Assembly (NCBI GenBank): GCA_015057615.1
Contig: SVEA01000094.1
Span: forward strand, 1-36,031
Length of the DNA stretch: 36,031 nt
Reading direction: 5' to 3'
Source: Lachnospiraceae bacterium
GTDB taxonomy: Bacteria; Bacillota; Clostridia; Lachnospirales; Lachnospiraceae
In this document: piece after piece, positions 15,278-21,943 of the stretch
How positions within the stretch are numbered: position 1 is the stretch's first letter
Layout: each line of letters begins with the position of its first letter
Program-made: the position numbers and the translations under genes
The notes under the pieces: model-generated
What the model was told of the DNA's origin: nothing
Databases searched by the model: none
Seen by the model: only the letters and a program-made list of their open reading frames with translations

Positions 15278-16702
15278 ATGGTAATTCAGGAGAATATGTC
15301 GATTCAACGTAAACTTGAAATCTTATCCGATGCTGCGAAGTATGATGTTGCCTGTACTTCCAGCGGTGTCGACCGAAAAGGCAACGGAACCGGAATGGGC
15401 AACAGTTCGGCTTGTGGTATCTGTCATACCTTTTCCGCAGACGGAAGATGCATCTCTCTCCTTAAGATATTATTTACCAATGAGTGTATCTTTGACTGCA
15501 AGTATTGCATTAATCGATCATCGAATGATGTGATACGAGCCTCCTTTACCCCGGAGGAAGTTTGTGAGCTTACGATGGAATTTTACCGTAGAAATTATAT
15601 TGAAGGGCTTTTTTTAAGCTCCGGTATCTTAATCAGTCCCAATCATACAATGGAACAGTTACTTCAGACTTTGGTTCTTCTTCGGGAGGTGCATCATTTT
15701 AACGGCTATATTCACTGTAAGGCAATTCCTGGTTCTGATCCTGCTCTTATTGAGATGCTTGGCTGGTATGCGGATCGGATGAGCGTGAATCTGGAGCTTC
15801 CTACCGCGGAAAGCCTGAAGAATCTGGCGCCTCACAAGAACCGTAAGAATATTCTGAAACCGATCCGGCAGATTCAGCTTAGAAGAGAGAATGAACAGGA
15901 GCGTCTCGGACTGCCGGATATGCAGTTATTAAGAAAGCAGATCTCGAATATTTCTGCGGATCATGAATTTGGAGAAATTATAGCAAAGCAGGCCGATCTT
16001 ACCGCTTATCAGCCTAGACCGAAGCCTGGCCGGCATTTTGTGCCTGCCGGACAGAGTACACAGATGATCATTGGTGCGACGAAGGAAACGGATTATCAGA
16101 TTATGTCGGTAACGGAGACATTATATAGGAACTTCAATTTGAAAAGGGTATTTTACTCCGCTTTTATGAATGTGAATCAGGACAGTAGACTGCCGGCGAT
16201 CACCGACGGACCTCCATTACTAAGGGAGCACCGCCTGTATCAGGCAGATTGGCTGCTTCGTTTTTATGGTTTTCAGACGAAGGAGCTGTTAAGTGAAAGA
16301 AATCCGAATTTTAATGTTTTATTGGATCCAAAATGTGACTGGGCGCTTCGGCATCTGGAGATATTTCCGGTAGAGATCAACAAAGCAGACTATTATACCT
16401 TGCTACGGGTACCTGGAATTGGTACGAATTCCGTGAAGCGAATTATGATGGCAAGAAAGAGTGCGGTGCTTGATTTTAAGGACTTAAAACGAATGGGAAT
16501 TGTTCTGAAACGGGCAGTCTATTTTATCACCTGTAACGGAAAGATGATGTATCCGATCAAAATTAATGAGGATTTTATTACCAGACAGCTTTTGGCAGAT
16601 AAGGGAAAGCTTCCATTTGGTATGACGCAGGATATGACCTATCGGCAATTATCTCTATTTGATGATTTTAGTGTATCACCGCAGGCTCTTGCAAAATATT
16701 GA
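15278..16702 (+). CDS. Radical SAM protein, putative DNA modification/repair (TIGR03916-like)
   Basis: This radical SAM protein of 474 residues has its [4Fe-4S] motif CIFDCKYC (C70, C74, C77; CX3CX2C). Four further cysteines come before it (C26, C46, C49, C58, in VACTSSG and ACGICHTFSADGRC). The C-terminus has a helix-hairpin-helix DNA-binding motif, LLRVPGIGTNSVKRIMMAR. This is the layout of the family described as rSAM linked to uracil-DNA-glycosylase-like genes. Starts at 15278 (GGAGAGGGA upstream) or 15296 (AGGAG three bases upstream) are possible. The DUF4130 partner gene follows. Two SOS boxes bracket its promoter. The substrate is unknown; action on a damaged or modified base is inferred. 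Confidence 0.87.
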   Translation: MVIQENMSIQRKLEILSDAAKYDVACTSSGVDRKGNGTGMGNSSACGICHTFSADGRCISLLKILFTNECIFDCKYCINRSSNDVIRASFTPEEVCELTMEFYRRNYIEGLFLSSGILISPNHTMEQLLQTLVLLREVHHFNGYIHCKAIPGSDPALIEMLGWYADRMSVNLELPTAESLKNLAPHKNRKNILKPIRQIQLRRENEQERLGLPDMQLLRKQISNISADHEFGEIIAKQADLTAYQPRPKPGRHFVPAGQSTQMIIGATKETDYQIMSVTETLYRNFNLKRVFYSAFMNVNQDSRLPAITDGPPLLREHRLYQADWLLRFYGFQTKELLSERNPNFNVLLDPKCDWALRHLEIFPVEINKADYYTLLRVPGIGTNSVKRIMMARKSAVLDFKDLKRMGIVLKRAVYFITCNGKMMYPIKINEDFITRQLLADKGKLPFGMTQDMTYRQLSLFDDFSVSPQALAKY

Positions 16703-16721
16703 ACGAATAAAATTGATTGGT

Positions 16722-16775
16722 GGGTCAAAAGCCAGGTTTATAAAATTAACTTCTTGTCAGGAAGGCTTTTGACCC
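16722..16775 (+). repeat. 12-bp-arm inverted repeat with element C ends
   Basis: GGGTCAAAAGCC (16722-16733) and GGCTTTTGACCC (16764-16775) pair perfectly around a 30-base loop that contains GTCAGGAA, similar to the GTTAGGAA inside the short derivative at 15.1 kb. It sits 20 bases after the radical SAM stop. The lack of a T-run argues against simple termination, but it could attenuate read-through into the DUF4130 gene. Confidence 0.6.
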
Positions 16776-16875
16776 TCGAATAAAATTTGGTTGTGCAAAT
16801 ACAAACTCTGCAAGCAAGAGGGATTGTGATTATGGTAGTAATTTTTAAATAGTACGGAAAGGTTCTGAGGATGAT

Positions 16876-17691
16876 ATGAAACCGCAGCGGATTTATGTAT
16901 GTGACAATAGTATCGATGGAATATTTACAGCTATTTACCAGGCTTGGAGTTCACGATATGGTCATGCTAATATTAAAATTGAAGAAAAATATGATCACGG
17001 AGCCTGTTCGAATTTTGAATTGTTTTCTGAATATATTTCGGTGGATACGGACTATGCGGTTGCTGTGAAGGTGGCTGAATCAATTCAGACAAAGATATCG
17101 GAAGAGGCATATCAGATGGTGTATCATGTTGCGCTTTCAAATTATCAGGGGAAAGCAGACCTGGTATACCGCTTCCTTATCCTTGGTTTTGCCATAGGAC
17201 CGAAAGTAGTACAGCATCTAAGTAATGAAGTGGTCGGTCAGATGTTTGCTCTTAATAAGAAAGTCGGTAATGAAGTCCATCATTTGCTTGGCTTCCTTCG
17301 ATTTACCGAGCAGGAGAACCGGATCCTAACCTCTGTGATTCATCCTCAGAACAATGTACTTTCTCTTGTAGTTCCGCATTTTGCCGACCGTTTGCCAGAG
17401 GAACGTTTTATTATCGTTGACGGCAATCGGAATATGGCGGCACTTCATGCGCCAGGAAAGCAATGGATTCTTATGGAATCACAGGAAATTACAGAGAGTA
17501 TTGGGCAAGAGATTTCTGGCAAAGAAGCAGGTTATCAGGAATTATGGAAAGCATTTTTTAACAGTATTGCAATTATGGAACGAACAAATTATAAGCTTCA
17601 AAGAAATAACCTTCCGTTACGATTCCGGAAAGATATGACGGAATTTACATCTGCAAATGCACGAAGCAGCCATCTTATTGATGGAAAATAA
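16876..17691 (+). CDS. DUF4130 / TIGR03915-like DNA metabolism protein
   Basis: This 271-residue protein has features of the family found beside, and in other bacteria fused to, a uracil-DNA-glycosylase-like domain. It starts with YVCDNSIDGIFTAIYQAW. The middle has ILGFAIGPKVVQHLSNEVV, then VHHLLGFLRFTEQEN, VVPHFADRLPEERFIIVDGNR and a C-terminal LWKAFFNSIAIMERTN with basic residues. There is no glycosylase domain here, so it is the stand-alone form. GAGG five bases before the ATG at 16876 supports the start. It lies 173 bases after the radical SAM gene on the same strand and is probably co-expressed with it. The biochemical function is unproven. Confidence 0.82.
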   Translation: MKPQRIYVCDNSIDGIFTAIYQAWSSRYGHANIKIEEKYDHGACSNFELFSEYISVDTDYAVAVKVAESIQTKISEEAYQMVYHVALSNYQGKADLVYRFLILGFAIGPKVVQHLSNEVVGQMFALNKKVGNEVHHLLGFLRFTEQENRILTSVIHPQNNVLSLVVPHFADRLPEERFIIVDGNRNMAALHAPGKQWILMESQEITESIGQEISGKEAGYQELWKAFFNSIAIMERTNYKLQRNNLPLRFRKDMTEFTSANARSSHLIDGK

Positions 17692-17828
17692 AGCTTTTTA
17701 GCAGTCATGCCAATTCTAATTATTTTCAAAAAGGGAAAAGATTCAACATTCGTATGATTATGTATAAATCATTATAACCGTGGGATACTAACGAGGTAAA
17801 TTGATATTATTATATAGGAGGAGTATCC

Positions 17829-18155
17829 ATGAAAAAGAAACTATGTATTTTGTTAGCGTTATGCTGTATGGCGTTATTTTCTTTTAATGCATGCCGTACG
17901 AATGATAACTTAAATAATGGTGCGACAGAGAAAAATGATGGTATCAAGGATGGAGTAACACCAACCCCCGGAACAACAGCGCCCGGAACGACAGCGCCCG
18001 GGACGACAACAACGCCTGGAACGACAACAACGCCCGGTACGAACGGAACAACAAACGGAGCGGATGGAACCAACGGAACCATCAATGGTGCTACACCGAC
18101 ACCTAGAACAACTACAGGAGGAACCACAGGCGGAACGACTGGTGGAACTCGCTAA
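17829..18155 (+). CDS. Small Thr/Gly/Pro-rich lipoprotein
   Basis: This 108-residue protein has a clear signal peptide (KKKLCILLALCCMALFSFNAC). The Cys after FNA could be lipidated, although the lipobox is not canonical. The rest is low complexity: TPGTTAPGTTAPGTTTTPG, then NGTTNGADGTNGT and a tail of GGTTGGT repeats. It has no folded domain that I can see. It may be a cell-wall spacer or a spore/wall-associated peptide. AGGAGG lies nine bases before the ATG. It ends in a bidirectional terminator shared with the Fur gene. Confidence 0.75.
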   Translation: MKKKLCILLALCCMALFSFNACRTNDNLNNGATEKNDGIKDGVTPTPGTTAPGTTAPGTTTTPGTTTTPGTNGTTNGADGTNGTINGATPTPRTTTGGTTGGTTGGTR

Positions 18156-18174
18156 TCTACTTTTTCTAAAATGA

Positions 18175-18206
18175 AAAAGCAGGGCTGATCCTTAACCCTG
18201 CTTTTT
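18175..18206. terminator. Bidirectional terminator between lipoprotein and fur
   Basis: AAAAGCAGGG (18175-18184) and CCCTGCTTTT (18196-18205) pair perfectly and have T- and A-runs on both sides, so the hairpin works for either strand. The Fur stop codon (18192-18194) lies in the loop, so the last Fur codons double as one terminator arm. Confidence 0.88.
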
Positions 18207-18635
18207 TATCGATTCATGACCGGTAGTATGACCAGCCAATTCTTCCTGTTTCGCACATTCCTTACATATGCCGTTTATCTGTATCTGATGCTCTTTAATG
18301 ATAAAGCCCTCCTTCTCCATCGCGGTTTCTATTTCGTGGATCGGGCAGGAAGGGAGATCAAATATTTTCTTGCAGTCGTCGCAAATGACAAAATGCCTAT
18401 GCTCATTGCGGCTTTCTTTAATTAAATAGAAGACTTCATTATCATTTAAATGATATTTATCGATTAAATTTTGATTATATAAGGTATCAATATTGCGGTA
18501 AATGGTAGACTTCGCTATCTTCGGCAGTTCTCTCACTACCTTAGAATAGACTTCATTTGCAGAGATCGGCCGATCTGCTTCCTTTAATATGGTTAGAATT
18601 AATTGCTTTTGCTTTGTATTTCTTCGATTTTCCAT
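18192..18635 (-). CDS. Fur-family metal or peroxide regulator
   Basis: This Fur/Zur/PerR-type repressor of 147 residues has an N-terminal winged helix TKQKQLILTILKEADRPISA and KSTIYRNIDTLYNQNLI. The structural zinc cysteines are in CDDC and CKEC, and metal-binding histidines are in NEHRHFVICDDC and the C-terminal HEIET and KEHQIQINGIC. A His-containing tail (GHTTGHESIKKQG) follows. I start it at the ATG at 18635, which has AAGGAG upstream, rather than at an ATG nine codons earlier. Which metal or peroxide it senses is not clear from the sequence. It is 44 bases downstream of the HAD-GNAT gene and may share its transcript. Confidence 0.9.
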   Translation of the reverse strand: MENRRNTKQKQLILTILKEADRPISANEVYSKVVRELPKIAKSTIYRNIDTLYNQNLIDKYHLNDNEVFYLIKESRNEHRHFVICDDCKKIFDLPSCPIHEIETAMEKEGFIIKEHQIQINGICKECAKQEELAGHTTGHESIKKQG

Positions 18636-18679
18636 ACCAAACTCCTTATTTAAAATCTTCACTGTCCGGACAAAACCGC

Positions 18680-19648
18680 TTAAGTCTCCGGCTCTCTCTC
18701 GTAGACAGCGCAGATACTATGGTTCCTTTTCCTATCTTCCACATATGTCATGCCATTTCGTTCTGCAAAACGAATGGATTTTAGATTCCTTTTATCAATT
18801 ACGGCAAGAATCCGCGGAACAGATAACTTTTCAAATGCATAGGAGATAACGGCATGAACGCTTTCCTTCGCATATCCCTTTCCTTGGTATTGCCTACCGA
18901 TCAGATATCCGATTTCATGAACCGGTGTATTCTTCCTGCTTTTCAGTTCAATTCCGCACTGCCCGATCAGCTGCCCGTTTGTTTTTAGAAAAACACCCCA
19001 GAGACCATAGCCATAATACGCATATACATTTTGAATATAAGCGGCAAATTTCGTTTTCTCTATCGCATCGTTATTCGAAAATCCTTCCAGGTAACAGCAG
19101 ATATCCGGTTCCTGCTGGATCGCATACAGGGCATCAAAATCGGAGGGGATAAATTCACGAATTAGCAGTCGGTCGGTGGTTACAATAGTCTTTGGAGCAT
19201 CATCCTGCCGGTTCTGATATACCTGCTGCATAAAAGTATGATCAATCTCGTCAAAGCCTTCCAGCAATAGGGCTGCTCTCCATAAGGCGGGTGCAGAAAG
19301 CTTCGGATTCGAGTAGCCGATGCTGATCATTCCTGCCTGATTGGCGAGGTCGATCCCTTCCTGGGAGGCAGTAATCAGAATACAATCCCGGGGACGGAGT
19401 TTTTGGTCAAATATAAAAGCTGCGGCTTCTATCTCCTTCATAAGAACATTAGCTTCTATATAGGAAGCGATAGAAGAGGGTTCCAGGATTCTTCGCATCT
19501 CTTTGTAAGATAAGGGGGAGGTGACGAAAAGCCGGATTCCATGCTTGTGCAGATCCCGAATAAAATCGATCATATAAGGCGGCATGGCAGGTTCCGCCTT
19601 GCTTTTCATTATAACGCCATATAGTTCAAAAATAACAGCCTTTAGCAA
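18680..19648 (-). CDS. Degenerate HAD domain fused to GNAT acetyltransferase
   Basis: This is a two-domain protein of 322 residues. The N-terminal 145 residues resemble a HAD hydrolase, but motif I reads VIFELYGVI (E8 and Y10 where D and D are required). The motif IV region reads LITASQEGIDLANQAGMISIG, where the acidic pair is missing, so it should be inactive as a phosphatase. The C-terminal half is a RimJ-like N-acetyltransferase: TDRLLIREFIPSDFDALYA, the acetyl-CoA loop GRQYQGKGYAKE, and NLKSIRFAERNGM. The start is a TTG at 19648 with GGAGGG ten bases upstream. HAD-GNAT fusions exist in Lachnospiraceae; the loss of the catalytic residues here is the odd feature. Confidence 0.85.
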   Translation of the reverse strand: MLKAVIFELYGVIMKSKAEPAMPPYMIDFIRDLHKHGIRLFVTSPLSYKEMRRILEPSSIASYIEANVLMKEIEAAAFIFDQKLRPRDCILITASQEGIDLANQAGMISIGYSNPKLSAPALWRAALLLEGFDEIDHTFMQQVYQNRQDDAPKTIVTTDRLLIREFIPSDFDALYAIQQEPDICCYLEGFSNNDAIEKTKFAAYIQNVYAYYGYGLWGVFLKTNGQLIGQCGIELKSRKNTPVHEIGYLIGRQYQGKGYAKESVHAVISYAFEKLSVPRILAVIDKRNLKSIRFAERNGMTYVEDRKRNHSICAVYEREPET

Positions 19649-19873
19649 AACAAATAAGCCCTCCGAATAAGGTTCCTTTAATAGTATAATGCAGTTATAT
19701 CTTCCTTAAATAATCAGGAATAGTATACCTCTTTTCTGCGGGTCTTTCAAGCCTGCGCTACAATCTGATTTATCCTGAGGATATGGTTGCCTGGTCGGTT
19801 GCGGTTGTGATAAACTTAAAAGTAACAGGAAGATTTTCGGCAGCGAATGAACCGGCAGACCATGCCATAAGAA

Positions 19874-20017
19874 AGAGTTTCGCTTGCGAGACTCTAGCGC
19901 CGAGCGCGGCCAGCATCGCTGGTAAAATACAATACGTGCGAGTGCGTCATCCCAATGCAAACTATGTTCGCACGGAGCATTTTTATTGAATAGGGCGAAC
20001 CTTCCTATTCAATAAAA
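19874..20017 (-). repeat. Hairpin-string repeat B, copy 2
   Basis: Read on the minus strand, a perfect 14-bp hairpin (TTTTATTGAATAGG, 19981-19994, with 20004-20017) is followed by the TGCGAAC hairpin (19956-19972), the linker TTGGGATGACGCACTC, GCACGT, the hairpin CCAGC/GCTGG (19910-19922), CGCGCTCGGCGC and an AGAGT stem (19874-19895). This is the order of copy 1, with stem bases changed on both sides. It lies upstream of the HAD-GNAT gene, in the same orientation as that gene. The rest of 19649-19873 holds only small palindromes and no gene. Confidence 0.75.
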
Positions 20018-20020
20018 ATA

Positions 20021-20044
20021 AGCGGAAAAATTACAATTTCCGCT
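20021..20044 (-). terminator. Terminator of the CmpB-like gene
   Basis: AGCGGAAA (20021-20028) and TTTCCGCT (20037-20044) pair perfectly. On the minus strand they are followed by TATTTTTATT. The gene's stop codon (20043-20045) overlaps the arm. Confidence 0.7.
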
Positions 20045-20444
20045 AATTTCGATTTAATATTTTCTCAAAAAAGAGTCCAGCCAGAAGCCAGACGGGGGCA
20101 TAGTCAAGACGTATCACCCCTTTGTAATTGTATTTTGCTTTGCTGTAGTCCCAAGGACATGCACCGTGTTTTTTCAGAATTACACCAGAGGTGTATTCTG
20201 CAATGTATATTATTGCTGCATAGATCCCTCCTCGAAGCAGGGCATTCCGGTTCTCCAGCTTTTTGCAAATGGGTGCCAGGCAGGCAGCCATGCCATAGAT
20301 GGGAAACATCCAGATAGAGGTATGGCAGGACAAGGTTTTGTCCTTGCTGTGGTTTTTAATGGAGCCTATTCCAGTCCAAAAGCATTCCATACACCAACCG
20401 CATAGGCCGCAAATGATAAAATTACTAAAAAAACATTTCTTCAT
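20043..20444 (-). CDS. CmpB-like (putative ABC type IV) membrane protein
   Basis: This small membrane protein of about 133 residues resembles the PF06541 group. The pattern is GLCGWCMECFWTGIGS in helix 1, IWMFPIYGMAACLAPI in helix 2, YAAIIYIAEYTSGVIL in helix 3, then the conserved CPWDYSKAKYNYKGVIRLDY and a last helix WLLAGLFFEKIL. Its function is not established, and ABC type IV is a historical label. The start is uncertain. ATG 20444 lacks a good site, and a TTG at 20480 would add 12 residues. The upstream 200 bases are hairpin leader repeat A, facing the other way. Confidence 0.65.
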   Translation of the reverse strand: MKKCFFSNFIICGLCGWCMECFWTGIGSIKNHSKDKTLSCHTSIWMFPIYGMAACLAPICKKLENRNALLRGGIYAAIIYIAEYTSGVILKKHGACPWDYSKAKYNYKGVIRLDYAPVWLLAGLFFEKILNRN

Positions 20445-20481
20445 GTGCTTATTATCTGCGAAATGTAAATTCTTATACAAA

Positions 20482-20701
20482 AAGGGAATAGTGTGAAGAA
20501 AAAAACATCTTCACACGGAAGAAAAAAACACTGCGAGCTAAAAGCCTTACTTAAATGCAAGGCTTTGAAAGAATAGCAAAAGCAGCTATTCTTCAGGATT
20601 TTAAGCCAAAAAAGCATGGGTAAGCGAATTAATTCGCTTTGCAAATATAAAGCCTGCGGCACAAAGTTTGCAGGTGGTCAAGAAAGGGTATGCTTATTAT
20701 A
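20482..20701 (+). repeat. Hairpin leader repeat A, copy 2 (before the CYTH gene)
   Basis: Five hairpins in a row: GTGTGAAGA/TCTTCACAC (20491-20516), AAAGCCTT/AAGGCTTT (20541-20566), AGAATAGC/GCTATTCT (20570-20592), the 18-bp palindrome AAGCGAATTAATTCGCTT (20622-20639) and CCTGC/GCAGG (20653-20674). The last lies in the 26-nt block identical to the degV leader (1134-1159, opposite strand). TCAAGAAAGGG and an ATG region then match degV again. Both copies begin with ATAGTGTGAA. The middle three hairpins are absent from the degV copy. Confidence 0.8.
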
Positions 20702-21196
20702 ATGGAAATTGAACGTAAATATGCAATTAATGAAATACCAAAAAACTTGGAACAATATAATAAGAAGAAAATTGAACAAGGATATCTATGTCATAATCCA
20801 ATTCTTCGAATAAGAAAAAGCAATGAAGAGTATATATTAACGTATAAATCAAAAGACGGAATACAAAGGCAGAAGAAAGGCGGTGCGATCGTTCTGCAGG
20901 AAACGGAGCTTCCATTATCCGAAGAATCCTTTTTAACATTAAAAGAAAAGACGGAAGGTAATATGGTTTATAAAACCCGCTATTTGCTTCCTTTAGAGGA
21001 TGGGCTTGTTGCAGAGCTTGATGTATTTGAAGGTATTCTGGAAGGGCTTGCTTTTGTCGAAGTGGAATTTCCGGATGAGAAGACAGCGGATTCCTTCGTT
21101 CCGCCGGATTGGTTCGGGGCGGATTTGTCTTGTGACAGACGGTTTTCCAATTATTACTTATCCCAGATCGATTCCTATGAGGAGCTTTGTTTGTAA
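20702..21196 (+). CDS. CYTH-domain (triphosphate tunnel) protein
   Basis: This protein of 164 residues opens with the CYTH signature MEIERKYAI (ExExK; Glu2, Glu4, Lys6). LRIRKSNEEYILTYKSKDG and ETELPLSEESF follow, then a TRYLLPLEDGLVAELDVFEG strand pair and EVEFPDEKTADSF. CYTH proteins form an eight-stranded tunnel that binds triphosphates with a metal, acting as thiamine-triphosphatases, tripolyphosphatases or adenylate cyclases. The substrate here is unknown. I prefer the ATG at 20702 because family members start with MEIERK. An ATG four codons earlier (20690) almost touches the GAAAGGG site. The leader is hairpin repeat A. Confidence 0.88.
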   Translation: MEIERKYAINEIPKNLEQYNKKKIEQGYLCHNPILRIRKSNEEYILTYKSKDGIQRQKKGGAIVLQETELPLSEESFLTLKEKTEGNMVYKTRYLLPLEDGLVAELDVFEGILEGLAFVEVEFPDEKTADSFVPPDWFGADLSCDRRFSNYYLSQIDSYEELCL

Positions 21197-21339
21197 CAAA
21201 TCGTCTTTTCCTTTGCGTAAAAGTAAAAAATGGCGCTCAGATTTAGAAGATTCTACAATCCTGCTTCCGGATAGGAAGAATCAGATGGCATATACTAAGA
21301 ATGAAACTTGTCAATTCATTATTTGAATGATATGAGCGG

Positions 21340-21592
21340 CAAAAGCTGATTTATAAACGTGGCTTCCAATTTGCACAATATATGTATTGACAAGTAATAT
21401 GAATTTCGCAACACGCAGTCCCCAAAACATTGCAGAAAACGCAGTACTTGGATTGAAGTACGTAGTGGTACATAAGACCAATACGTGGTCTAAGTGCCAA
21501 CGACTTCAAACAGTTGCGTAATGTTTTCTATTACTTAAGTTTTACCTTGATTTGTGCAAATTGATGAAGACGATTTGTTAAGAAGGCTTTTG
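21340..21592 (+). mobile_element. Element C, copy 1 (about 253 bp inverted-repeat element)
   Basis: The element begins CAAAAGCTGATTTATAAA and ends GATTTGTTAAGAAGGCTTTTG. It shares its interior with the copy at 35.7 kb, including TACTTGGATTGAAGTACGTA, AAGTGCCAACGACTTCAAAC and TATTACTTAAGTTTTACCTT. The ends are long imperfect inverted repeats, with no open frame inside. At 21195-21206, just after the CYTH stop, AACAAATCGTCTT is the exact reverse complement of 13 bases near the right end, possibly a second, older left end. The 5' gap 21207-21339 shows nothing else. Confidence 0.7.
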
Positions 21593-21628
21593 TCGGGAAA
21601 CTTTGTAGGAAGAGAAGGAGGGAGCAGG

Positions 21629-21763
21629 ATGCCGAAGGATAGCCAGCCGGATAATAAAAGGACAAGAATAAAAAAAGCGCATGGGAATACTCCGATCACC
21701 AGAGAAAATCAGAATCATAATAAAAATGCGAAGAGACAATCAATGAAACACAATGATGTTTAG
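21629..21763 (+). CDS. 44-residue basic protein
   Basis: AAGGAGGGAG (21615-21624), five bases before the ATG, gives a strong start. The product is 44 residues, very rich in Asn, Lys and Arg (PKDSQPDNKRTRIKKAHG, then TPITRENQNHNKNAKRQ). It has no hydrophobic core, so it is likely disordered or nucleic-acid binding. A longer frame reaching back to 21554 would begin inside element C and has no site. It is the first gene of a tight three-gene set with another tiny basic protein (14 bases away) and an HD protein. I do not recognise the family. Confidence 0.65.
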   Translation: MPKDSQPDNKRTRIKKAHGNTPITRENQNHNKNAKRQSMKHNDV

Positions 21764-21777
21764 ACAGGAGGTTTACT

Positions 21778-21930
21778 ATGGCAAAAGCAGGAATGAGAAG
21801 ACCCGATCCCAAAGCACCCCATGGAACCGAGGGGAGGCAGAAAATGAACATTCCAAAGAATAGTGTAACGCCGGTACCGGAGCTTCAAGGGAAAGCAAAA
21901 TCCGGTAAGAAAAAGGCGAGCATCCTATAG
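21778..21930 (+). CDS. 50-residue basic protein
   Basis: AGGAGG lies six bases before the ATG at 21778, and the stop is TAG at 21928. The product starts MAKAGMRRPDPKAPHG and ends in a lysine-rich tail, KAKSGKKKASIL. It is rich in Lys, Arg, Pro and Gly, with no TM segment. It is too short for routine gene finders, but the ribosome binding site and close spacing (14 bases after the previous gene, 13 before the next) make it convincing. Small basic proteins like this can be spore or nucleoid components; that is a guess. Confidence 0.7.
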   Translation: MAKAGMRRPDPKAPHGTEGRQKMNIPKNSVTPVPELQGKAKSGKKKASIL

Positions 21931-21943
21931 AACCGAGGTACCT

